From Casuarius casuarius (Eukaryota; Chordata; Aves; Casuariiformes; Casuariidae): a DNA stretch of 64,000 nucleotides. Positions 52,801 through 62,381 of the stretch are shown here, one piece after another; positions within the stretch are counted from its first letter, which is position 1; every line of letters starts with the position of its first letter. The notes beneath the pieces were generated by a model. It saw only the letters and a program-made list of their open reading frames with translations. It made no database searches and was not told the origin of the DNA. Location: NCBI GenBank assembly GCA_003342895.1, contig PTFA01000318.1:791495-855494 (forward strand), in the 5' to 3' direction. Both the position numbers and the translations under genes were made by a program.

Positions 52801-55800
52801 GAGCTCTTTTTCATTTATATTGATATAAATGAGAGAAGAATCCAGATCTTGCAGTCATGGATGCTTGTATTTTCTGACCTTTTTGCTATTCTCTTTAGAT
52901 ATGCCCCAAAAGATTCTGCAATCAGATGTGGAGTGAAAATACATGCCACCAGGCAGATTTCCCTTGGATGAACAGTTGATGCAGTACAAGTATGTAAATT
53001 ATTCCCTTTCTGGACGGGTTTCACTCATTCAATCCATGCTTCAGCCTAATTCTCTGGGAAAGAAGTGGAGGGAGACTGTCGCCGTTTAGAAGAATTGTAC
53101 CTGTTGAGAGCTCTCAGGGTGGAGATGTATGGTCACCTGAACACCTGCGTATCTCAGATGCTAGAAAAATCAGTACTGATTTCAAGAAGTATTTAGGCCT
53201 TTCCCCTTCCATCTCCCCCTACATGAGGCTAGGCATCTCCATCCTCTTTATTACAGCAATTTTGATTTACATCAGCAGGAACTGGAGTCACACATGCCTG
53301 ACCTCAAAGCTTTCTCCCCATCTATGAGGTAGATGCTGATAGCAGAAGATACTGGCATCTGCAGATCATACGTCAAGTGAAAGTCTGTTGAGCTGCCCAG
53401 ATAGATGGCAGATCAGTTTGAGTCATTACCATTTTCCACCTGTTCTCAACTAGATGGATGAGAAAGGATAATGTTCATGTTCAAACACCCAAGTCAGCTC
53501 CACCCCTCCTTAGAAAATAAACATTTGATGTCAATGACGAAAATTAATGGGCAGGTAGTTCAGCCACTTCCTTTGCCTTCACGCATTTCTCTGAGGTTTT
53601 ATCAAAAGTAAAGAGAGTGAATAATGAGATCGCAGTTGGCGGACGGACTCTTCTGGAGGACACGATGCCCAAGCGCGCTCCGTCAGGGCCAGGCAGCTGT
53701 CAAGGTCAGTGTCACTTTGCCTCTGTGAATCACATCTGTGACTGCCACGGCGAGGCTGGGAAGGGACGAGCCCTTTGCTGGCCATCCTGTAGCAGGAGAG
53801 AGCGGGGTGGCTTTGCCTTCAGAGGTGCTGCAGGTGACCTCTAAACATGGTGTGCGCATGGGGGAGGGAGGTAAGACCAAGCAATATTGGTAAGACCAAC
53901 CTACTGGTTTAACAGCAGTGACTTGCAGACCACACTGGGTATGGCCTTCATCTCTGGGGTCACAGCACAGGGAAATCTAATCCAAATGCTCTGCCAGTCT
54001 GGGGACTCCTGGCATAATCCAGAGCTGGCAACATGTGACTTCACAGCGTGGGCACATCCTCCTGTCTTCGTCGGCTTAAGCTGACAGATCGTGGTCCGTG
54101 AGAGGGAAAGCAGCTTCCAGGGGGCTGCCACTCAAAGCTGAGGCTAGCTGAAGTTGTAGAGAAAGGAGAGCACATTAGTGTGAACTCAGCAAAATTTGGT
54201 GGGATTCCCCACAGAGCTGGGAAATCCCTGTGTAGCGCGGTGTGAATCACAGTGTTGGGTCATCATGTCCATGCCAGCGTGCTCTCACGGCCCCAGGGCT
54301 GTAGGTAGCCAGATGATGTGCTGTCATCTGTCAGTAAACAAGGCTACTGAGTTCATCTGGGGGATGAATTCTGGAGCCATGCCTGGGAGAAGGGAGACAG
54401 AGCGGCCGAGAGAAACCTCCCCTCTGATGTGGCTGCTGAGTGTGTGCAGTGCTTTAATCCACGAAAGCGGCAGAAGGCCAGAGGGAAAAGAAGTTGGCAC
54501 CAACACTGTGTGTGCAGAGTGTTGTCAGATGCTCTGTGAGTCCTGGCTACACTCAGGTTTTTCAGGGTTAGTGAAAGGACAGGCAGTGCACGAGAAGGAT
54601 CAGCCTGGTTCCCCCAGCGCTCTTTTCCAAGGACAGGGATGAGGCAGTGCTCTGCCAGCGCATCTCCTCCAGCTGCGTGGCTGGCCCTGCAGAAAGCAAG
54701 GCCTGGCTCAGGACAGACACCTGCGAAACACTGGCTGCCGCACGCAGCTCCCTGCACAGTCTCCCTGCTAACCTGTTAGGCTTGCCAGCCTTCAATGACA
54801 TCCCTTTGCCCTCGGATGGGCAAGACAGCCTACAGCCACAGCCGGAAAAGGGGCTTCGGCCACCAGCCCGGCTGGGGCGACTTGCCGGGAAAGCCCAGGC
54901 GCTGCTGGGAGCGGTGGCTCAGTAGGTGGCACTCTTCTCTCTGCATCCGTGGGGAGCCGGTATCTCCCCAGCTGGGAGCCCTGTCCCACCAGCCCAGCAC
55001 CCTGCGCCTCACGGGCCCCACAGCAGTGGGGCAGCCCATGGAGAGGAGCCGGGCAGCCCACTCACAGCTTCTTCTCCTCTTGCCACTGCTGGCGGCTTCC
55101 TGTAGGAGCTCTAGCATTGCGCAGCACGACAATGTCCTGCCAGTCCTGGAAAAAAGCTGTGGCAAAGCTTAGAGCCTCCTTGCAGAGAGCATGTGGCAAA
55201 CAGGGGCTCTGAGCACAGGAATCACTGGCAAAATCAAATGGCCAGAACTGAGGCGAAAGAACACATCTGATACCTCCCTGCTCAGAAAATGTCTGATTTA
55301 AGTGACGTGTGAGCAGATCAGTTTGGCCCTGAAGATCTCAAAGCGGGAGGTTTCCAAAAGCTTTGGCCTGCTTCTGCTCTCTTTGCAGCCAATGGAAGTT
55401 TTACTGGTAATATTGCAGGAGGAGAACTGGACCTTGCTGAGAGATCCCCCCTGAAATATCTTGGAATATTCTGGAGGATGTTATCTCTGAGGAGAGGTCA
55501 AGCAGGGTTTTGCTGGGTCACGGGTTAGAAACAGCTCAGATACACAGGCAAGTCTCCCATCTCAGTTTCCCCTGAAGAAAAAACGCAGGAGCCATGTTAC
55601 TGCCAAGGGACCATGCTGGCCTGGCTTACTGTAGAAACGCGGTGGGAAGTGACTGCAGGAGGTCTCCAGGCCCACATCTGACCCCAAGCACAGCGAATCC
55701 CAGTACCAGAGTGGGCCTGGGAGGGCTTTGTCCCCCTGAGGCTTGGGAACCTCCAAGGACGGATGGGGCTCCCACAGCTTCTCCAGGACCTGCTTCGGGG

Positions 55801-58199
55801 CAGTGCCACCCTCCCAGTGACACCTTCCCTAACATCCAACCTGAGCCTTCCCGTTCACAAGTTGTGGCCTTCACCCCTTATTATGTCTTCTGCATACTAA
55901 GGAGTGTCTTACCTCACCGTCTGAAATGTACTGGCCACCGTTGGCAGAAATAGGTCACAGATAGTAAAGGAATTCTTTCGTCATGGCCACCAGCAGTTCT
56001 GAACCATTTCGGGGAAATGCTTTAAGAAAAGGTTTCTGAGCTGTATTGGCTTATGCCAAACTGCTCATTTTTCTTTAAGGAAGCGGGAGGGGCAGGAGGA
56101 AGTCAGTTAAATGCCTGACAAATTTGAAACGTGCTGAGCCAAATCCCTTGCTTCTGTCAGTCAGTGAAATGGAGCCATTGGTTAGAGATTTGAGGAGAGA
56201 GGGAATGTGTAGTGAGTCAGGCGTTGGATATGCCATGTTTGGTTTCTAAACAGTACAGGTAACACAGCCAATTACACTCAGGTCATTCAGCCTTTCCCCC
56301 GTTGAAAGCCTCTATTTTCAGTTGTTAAGGAGTTTGCCAAGCATTGCTGCTTGGGCTGAAATTTTCAATGCTACGTATGTTCTTCAGACTAAATTTTAAA
56401 AAGATTATTTGGAAATGTTTCCAGTAAATCTTTCTCTCTGAAGAAGGCCAGGAGATATATTTTATTTTAATAGCAGCAAAAAAGAAAATTCCATGGAGAA
56501 GCTGTAGTACTATCACTTAGCTTGAAACTGTCAGGTGAGCGGGGAGAAAAACTTTCATCTTACGAACCTGTCTTTGGCCATTTTCACAAAACAAACTTAG
56601 TTTTGTCTTGCCACCTTCTGTGCCTTTGGAAAAGGTCCATTCACACACACTCAGTCTCTGTTCAGGCCAGGCATTGGGACTTACAGAGATCATGGAAAGG
56701 AAACTCAAGTCTGAGCTGGAAAGGAGGGAGCCAGATCAAGCCCTAGGTTGCTCCCAAATGATGACTGAGCCATAGCCCTAGAGCTGCCCGGCTGCTGTCT
56801 CTTCATGCTGCACTGAGCATACTCTGTGCCAGGGCTGCAGGAGATGAGAAGGATTTGTCTTTTCTCTGCTGTGGATGCTATGCCAAAAGGCATGGAAAAC
56901 AAGGGGAAAAGCAACAATTAGAAAAAAATAGTCAGTTGTCACTTAAATAAAATCTGTATCATTGTGCATATGCACAAAGGGGCTGACTTAACTTTGCCAA
57001 GGCATTCTGGCATAGGCTAATGGCCAAGCACCTGATTTGGCAACTTCTTTTACATAGCGCTTGGACTTAGTTTCCTAAGATTTACTAATTCCAGGGCACT
57101 CAGCAGGGAACCTGGCATGACCCTGAAAGCTGAACATGTCCTTGGGAGCTGCATATCCTCCTTCAGCATGTGTAAAAGAGGGGAGAAGGTTCAATGACTG
57201 AGCAACTTGGATCACAGCCACCTTAAACAAAGGCTCTGTCAGCTTCCTGAGCTGTAAATAGCATTCCAGCCCCTGTCAATTAAAAGAGAAGGTCTTGGGC
57301 CAAGTATCCCATTACACAGCCATCCCACCCTCTTCTGCTTCCTCAGCCATGCATGCTCTTGCCTTGCAGCCGAATCCCTGGGGGGTGAAATGTTGCTCTC
57401 GCAACACCCCCCTCAGTAAGGAACCTGAGACAAGCCATACGCACAGAGCTCTCCTGGCGCAAATCCTTGAGGCCAAACCTTTCCGTGGCTTACACCAGTG
57501 GAAAGGCCCCAACCTTCCTCCCTGGGCCCATCCGGGCGCTCCCTGGTGCTGCCTGCAGCACCTCCTGCTTGCTTGGAGGGGCTTCTTGCTTCTCACTTGA
57601 GATCAGCCCGTTACAACCTGTTGCCCTAGTTTTTCTCCCCTAAACGTAGGTCTGCTTCAAGCTTTCTTACACAACAGCTCAGTAGACTTGGCCGTGGCAA
57701 GGCACTCTCCGCTAAGGGCTACGGTGGCAATTATGAGCCAAAGTGCCCCCAAGGAGCACTTTTGCCTCTGCCTGGATGCATGCCCACCCTCCTCTCCGCT
57801 ACTTACTCAGTCATTACTCATGTGCTGCTCCAGCAAACACATATGGACTGAGGCTAAGGCTGATCGCTGCAGGTATTGGCGAGAAATATTTCTGCCATTA
57901 TCTCACCCGCTTCCTCTCTGAGGAGTAAGGGAAGAGAAGGTAGAGCAAAGGGCAGAGTGACCAGACAGGTGTGCCCACGCAATAAACTCCTTGTGTCTCT
58001 GTGTACGGACATTTCCATGGCAACCCTGTGCAATGTTTTACCTCCATTGCTAAGATCCCAACACAAATCCTGAGGAAGGCGCAGACGGCAGGCACAGAGG
58101 TACGTGCATCTGTGACGTGCACCTTCCGGCCCCATCAGTCTGACAGCCCCCAGATGTCAGTCGGTGCTTCAACCCACTGAATTTCAGAGGGTCCCCCAA
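37891..58199. other. EREG-AREG intergenic interval, no recognised gene
   Basis: About 20 kb was read on both strands. Open frames up to 174 codons (for example 39083-39607 minus, 51312-51812 plus and 49275-49724 minus) show no known domain, signal peptide or splice pattern. The interval has a GGAN-type simple repeat (43021-43062), tandem CRE half-sites (48465-48476) and locally GC-rich patches at about 53.6-55.8 kb, where chance frames cluster. No additional EGF-ligand exon and no intact mobile element was recognised. BTC, the next family member in mammals, is not in this interval. Confidence 0.7.
43021..43062. repeat. Imperfect GGAC/GGAA/GGAT tetranucleotide repeat
   Basis: About ten purine-rich four-base units of the type ggaa, ggac and ggat, with small interruptions. 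It is a decayed microsatellite. Confidence 0.85.
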
Positions 58200-58387
58200 A
58201 AGGCCCCGCTCGTTGCCAGGGCCCCACATCGGGGCACCGATTTGCCCCCCGGAGCGCCGCCTCCCCTCCCGCCCGGGGTCACCGCCGCCTACCGGCGACC
58301 GTTAGAGCCGTTGGGGGCTTGGGCGGGGGGGGTGTTGAGGCGAAGGGCGCGCGCGCGCAGCAGGGCGGCAGGTGCGCGTACACTACA

Positions 58388-58414
58388 CCGCCCCGCCCCG
58401 CCCCGCCCCGCCCG
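58388..58414 (+). promoter_or_regulatory. AREG: CCCCG pentanucleotide array (GC boxes), upstream cluster
   Basis: Four to five tandem CCCCG units form overlapping Sp1/KLF-type GC boxes about 75-100 bases upstream of the AREG TATA box. A second cluster lies at 58428-58446. Confidence 0.75.
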
Positions 58415-58427
58415 TACCTGCCGCGGG

Positions 58428-58446
58428 CCGCCCCGCCCCGCCCCGC
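58428..58446 (+). promoter_or_regulatory. AREG: CCCCG pentanucleotide array (GC boxes), proximal cluster
   Basis: Three to four CCCCG units run directly into TGACG (58447-58451). Together with ACGTC at 58459-58463 this gives two ATF/CREB half-site words close to the TATA box. Binding is inferred. Confidence 0.65.
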
Positions 58447-58486
58447 TGACGCCGCGCTACGTCCGGGGCCGGGAGCCGCGGCCGCC

Positions 58487-58492
58487 TATAAA
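58487..58492 (+). promoter_or_regulatory. AREG: TATA box of AREG (TATAAA)
   Basis: A canonical TATAAA inside the CpG island, 122 bases upstream of the chosen AREG start codon. Initiation about 25-30 bases downstream (about 58512-58520) is inferred. Confidence 0.88.
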
Positions 58493-58608
58493 GCGGGCGG
58501 CGGCGGCGGGCGGCTCCTCATGGAGCGCTGCGCACCGCCGCCGTCGGGTTTCGCGACACCCGCGCCTCTCCCCGTGCCTGCTCCCCGCCGCTGCTCCCGG
58601 GACCGCCA

Positions 58609-58651
58609 ATGCGCGCTGTGGCGCTGCTCGCCGCGCTGGCCGCGCTCGCAG
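58609..58651 (+). CDS. AREG: AREG exon 1 (signal peptide)
   Basis: It reads MRAVALLAALAALA plus one base of Ala15, with donor gtgcct (58652). The phase 1 end equals EREG exon 1. The upstream context gccaATGc is only moderate. Confidence 0.9.
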
Positions 58652-61600
58652 GTGCCTGTGCGGGGTGCGCGCGGCGGCGGTTGGTGACCGTTGGTGGGGG
58701 CGGGGCGAGGCGAGGCGCGCGGCTTGGGGGGGGGTCGCGCGGCGACCGTTGGGGCGGCGGTTGAGGCGGCGCGTGCACCCTGCTCACGACGCCATCTCCC
58801 CTCACAGCGTGCCGGCTTGCCGCCGCCGCCTCGGCCAACGCCACGGAGCCGGAGCGGCGTGGAGGGCCCGGCCCGCGGGAGCCCCTGGCCCGCGAGGGCG
58901 AGCTGGTGTCGAGCCCCGACTACGAGGAGGATGAGGAGTATGAAGAGGCAGCGCCCGTCCACCAGTACATCGTGGACGACTTGATCCGAGGTGAGTTGGT
59001 GGCGGGAAGGGGCCCTGGTGCGGGGGCCCGGGTGTGCGGGCTGTCCTCTCCCTGCGAGCCACCAGCTTCTTTGGCCCTAGGTTTGCTGTCAGGCTGCTAC
59101 ATCTGACTTGTTGCGCACGGCGCAGAAGTGCCTTGCTTCTTGAAACTGTTGTGTTAAAACTATGCTGATGGGGATGATCACTTAATGTGAGTGTGTGAAA
59201 GCTGCAGGTTAGCCGAGTGCTTGCAGTACTGCTGTTCTGATAAACCTGGAAGGAGATATGTGATAGGCACTGCCACCTGCCTAATATGAAAGCATCAGCA
59301 GGATTTCAGGGTACTGCTTGGTGTTAAAGGTGGGTTTTTGATCAGCCTGCTTCTTCTGCTTTAAGGCTTTTCTGGGTGCTTTCTTGTTGCTGGCTAGTTT
59401 GGGTTGAAGTTGACTGAAACTTTATAGGGGCGTGCAAGCAAACAAAACCTCAAATCACTTGCAGAAGCATTTATTGCAGCATCTTTTAGGCAAGACTGTG
59501 TTGTCATAGCTATTGTGAGAATTTTCTGTGAATTGGCTACTTGTAAACTCTGAGGAGATCTGAATGGCCCACCTGACTGATAATATGGGGATGGGAGGAC
59601 CCCTTCACATCTGGCCCAAGCACAGTTGTTTAAGATAAACTATATGGAGTGAGGTTGAAGAAGTACCTGTAAGTGACTTGCACGTGAGCAGACATCCACG
59701 GATGGACACTGTGGTCATCCAGGATGTGATCTGGCTGCTGTTTTTCCTGCAGAAACACCCAAGATTTGAATGAAAGCGAAAGAGCTGTTAGGTGTTAGAG
59801 GGACTGTGCTTCAGATGCTCAGTCTAGGGCACTTAGACTGGTGCTGAAATTTTCAAAGATCTCAAGATATTCAGGGGAGATGGAAATGTCAGAGTTCTTG
59901 AGCAGCTTGGGCTGTAAAACTACTACTGGCTTGGTAACTTAAGTTTTGTGTAACCGCATAGAAAGCAGGGTTGTTAAGAAAGGTGGTTGGTTTGTAGACC
60001 AGCTCTTCTACTTTGGCATGAGGTTTATCTGTGAAGCCTTCAAGCTGTTGTTCAAGTGGGGATGGCTGTCTTTACTGTGCAGCTTGCAGACAGGGTCACT
60101 GAGATCAAACTAACAGGCTGACCCTGGAAGAGGGATGAATGTTAATTGCCTCAGCTATGAAAGTGTGAACTAAATGTCAAGTCTAACTGGACAAAACAGG
60201 GGCCTCAAGTCAGCAACAAGTTCCTATGTCTAGGGTAGGAAATATGGCTGCGGGAACAGTGTTTCTCATTTACATATTAATATAACTTGTATCATTTGCG
60301 TCAGACCTGGTTGCTGAAGGCATTTTTGCTTTTAAGTAACTTCAAGCCAGGCTTGTTGCTCTAGAACTTAAAATGATCAGCTGTCTAGACAACAGCCAGC
60401 TACACCTTGTTTATTGTACGGGATCTCTTGCCACTAGAAATACAGGGTTATGAAGTAGTCAGATCAAGTTGCATCGTATTGTAGTGATTGCCTATATGCA
60501 TAGTGCTTTGGGGAAAACAATAATCTGGGAGTTGCTTAGATTTTTGTCTGCACAGCACAATAGAAAAATAACCAGCTTGGAAGAATACTGGTAAGAACTC
60601 TGTTACTGAGACCTGTTCAAACTTGATCAGTTAACTGTTTTTCCTGTCCTATTCCTGAACAAAAATACCTTGTGCTGAGAAGACTTGCTTTATGGCTGCT
60701 TTATGGCAGTAACAGGATGGTCTGAGAACCAGTGTTTTAACAGCTTGCTGTGCAATAGTGTTTTTAGCTTTGACTGCTGTTAGGTGACTATGGTGCTGAA
60801 GACCCTTAGTCATTGCCTGGCTTGGAGTGCCCTTCCTTTGCGTTCAAAGCTACTAATTCACCAACCTTTTAAACCACACTCTTCTAGAGGCTTGTTCTAA
60901 TTGAGATGATGCGCCACAGTGAGTGGCAGAGCAGTCTGTCTCTTCTGGAATATGCAGCTTTCACTCCTTTGGAGCACTTGGTATCCCTGTCACAAAGTAG
61001 GAGAACTGGAAACAAACCATCTGCTTGCCTACTAAAGACAGCACTGCAGGTTATTTGGGAGGAACAAGTATGCTAAGTGGGATTGCAGGCTGTCTAGCCT
61101 CTACAAGTGCCCAGGACTATCTAGCAACTTGAAATGCTTTTCATCACTGATGCAAATAGAGTTGAGAGCAATGGAGGTTGTTTGCTGTATTTGAGTCCAT
61201 ACAAAACTACCGGATGGCTTTGTTCAAGGTGAATTCATAAAGCACTTTCTGGGTCTCTGCTTGAACCTGTGGAGCTTCACTTGCCTGTTTGATCCATGTG
61301 GAATACTGCAGTCCTTGAAGTCTGCTATTCACCTCTGGTGGCTCTCTCAGCCCATCTTCTTGTGCTTCTGTCTGCATTGCTCAGGACTTAATGGTGGCAG
61401 AATTTAGCTTAACAATGAGCCTCTAAACTTATTGCCCTTGTGCTGGATGCAAAATGTCCATCAGTGTGCTCACTTGCATCCTATATTACCTAGTCAGGTA
61501 TTCCTGTTGTGACCTCCAAATCCAATTATTCAATATTAGCAGAAAATAACTGTTTAGCTTTCCTAGACTGAATCATCTTGTCCTTTTCAGTTGAACCTGT

Positions 61601-62381
61601 GGTTAAGCCCAAGCCAACAAAGAGGGATGGTGAGAAGAATGCTGGCAAATCAAGGAGGAAGAAAAACAAAGGGAAAAACAAAAAGAAAGGGACTCCATGT
61701 GAAATGGAATACAAAAACTTTTGCATCCATGGTGAATGTGTGTATCTAGAACATCTCCAGATGGTGACCTGCAAGTAAGTTAAAAGTACCTTGCAAGTTG
61801 CATGTGGTTTGCATGAGCTCATATCATATGAGGGCTTAGAGGGAAAAATCAATGTGAACTTGGCATAGATCCATCTCCTGCAGTATTTTGACTGAGAATC
61901 TTTCTGCCATGTAAATTAAGTGATGATGGAATCTGAGATGCATAACAAGCCACTGAACTCATCAGTTGGTCATAAACTCAAACCAAAAGAATGAAAAGGT
62001 GTGTCTTCCTGGAACATCACGCCCAAACTAATCTTGACTTGTTGAAATGCTGACAAACCTTGTGCTAGAGCAGGGACTGCATTTCATGAACATGCTCTAA
62101 GCTAGCATCTAGAGATTCATGTGAAACTGAACATGTCTAAGTCAGGTTTGAGTGTGTGTGGGTGTCCTTGGCTCCAGACAGCACCAGAGCTGATAAGAAC
62201 TTCTGTTGATGTTTGCTTTCAGGTGTCATCAGGATTTCTTTGGCGAGCGCTGTGGTGAACAGTTCATGAAGACTCAAAGGAAGAATGATGTGGCAGACTA
62301 CTCAAAGACTGTGTTGGTGGTGGTAGCTGTTCTGCTTTCAGGCGTCAGCTTCATTACTGTGCTTATCATTGTGATAGTGCA
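58609..62381 (+). CDS. AREG: Amphiregulin precursor, exons 1-4, tail exon beyond the window
   Basis: Amphiregulin is a heparin-binding EGF-receptor ligand, made as a membrane precursor and shed by an ADAM protease. Exons 58609-58651, 58808-58990, 61591-61774 and 62223-62381 join in frame to 190 residues (the last codon split). Residues 1 to about 22 are a Leu/Ala signal peptide. N25-A-T is a sequon. 52-61 is an acidic stretch with two Tyr (possible sulfation). YIVDDLIRVEPVVKPK (68-83) matches the amphiregulin prodomain end. 95-108 is a Lys/Arg-rich heparin-binding stretch. EGF cysteines are at 112, 120, 125, 136, 138 and 147. Met152 sits where EGF has Leu47, as in mammalian amphiregulin. 166-189 is the membrane helix. 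The EGF domain starts about 30 residues earlier than in human, so the prodomain is shorter. The chosen ATG fits the signal peptide; another ATG at 58520 is in a different frame. Confidence 0.96.
58808..58990 (+). CDS. AREG: AREG exon 2 (prodomain)
   Basis: The acceptor is ccctcacag (58807) and the donor gtgagt (58991), with both ends in phase 1. It encodes the low-complexity Ala/Gly/Pro/Glu prodomain, the acidic DYEEDEEYEE patch and HQYIVDDLIR. The last of these is the diagnostic amphiregulin motif just upstream of the mature ligand. Confidence 0.93.
58991..61590 (+). other. AREG: AREG intron 2 (phase 1, 2.6 kb)
   Basis: Bounded by gtgagt and ttttcag. No other exon, repeat or RNA gene was recognised in it. 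Intron 1 (58652-58807) is short and GC rich. Confidence 0.92.
61591..61774 (+). CDS. AREG: AREG exon 3 (basic heparin-binding region and first part of EGF domain)
   Basis: The acceptor is ccttttcag (61590) and the donor gtaagt (61775). It encodes EPVVKPKPTKR, the Lys-rich run RRKKNKGKNKKKG, then CEMEYKNFCIHGECVYLEHL and the fourth Cys. Entry is phase 1 and exit phase 2. Confidence 0.97.
61775..62222 (+). other. AREG: AREG intron 3 (phase 2)
   Basis: A 448-base intron between the fourth and fifth Cys codons of the EGF domain. Nothing else was recognised. Confidence 0.94.
62223..62381 (+). CDS. AREG: AREG exon 4 (end of EGF domain, stalk, transmembrane segment)
   Basis: The acceptor is gctttcag (62222) and the donor gtaagt (62382). 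It reads CHQDFFGERCGEQFMKTQRK, the stalk NDVADYSK, then the membrane helix TVLVVVAVLLSGVSFITVLI and IVIV, ending in a split Gln codon as in mammals. Confidence 0.97.

Larger units (their letters stand above)
58200..59040 (+). promoter_or_regulatory. AREG: CpG island spanning AREG promoter, exon 1 and exon 2
   Basis: The sequence is extremely G+C rich with dense CpG from about 58.2 kb to just after exon 2. It includes (GC)6 at 58347-58358 and two GC-box arrays. The long overlapping frames on both strands here are a by-product of base composition, apart from the AREG frame itself. Confidence 0.88.

Noticed and set aside
53617..53844. Frame with EGF-like cysteines (SCQGQC, eight residues, CDC, then a later Cys)
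   Set aside because: It resembles part of an EGF motif, but spacing is 3-8-1-10 instead of 4-10-1-8, the first Cys is missing, and the family intron between the fourth and fifth Cys is absent. There are no splice sites or signal peptide around it. Most likely chance in GC-rich DNA.
58164..58934. 256-codon plus-strand frame and antisense frames at the AREG CpG island
   Set aside because: The frame starts upstream of the TATA box and runs through promoter arrays and the exon 1 donor. It is a composition artefact; the real AREG frame is spliced.
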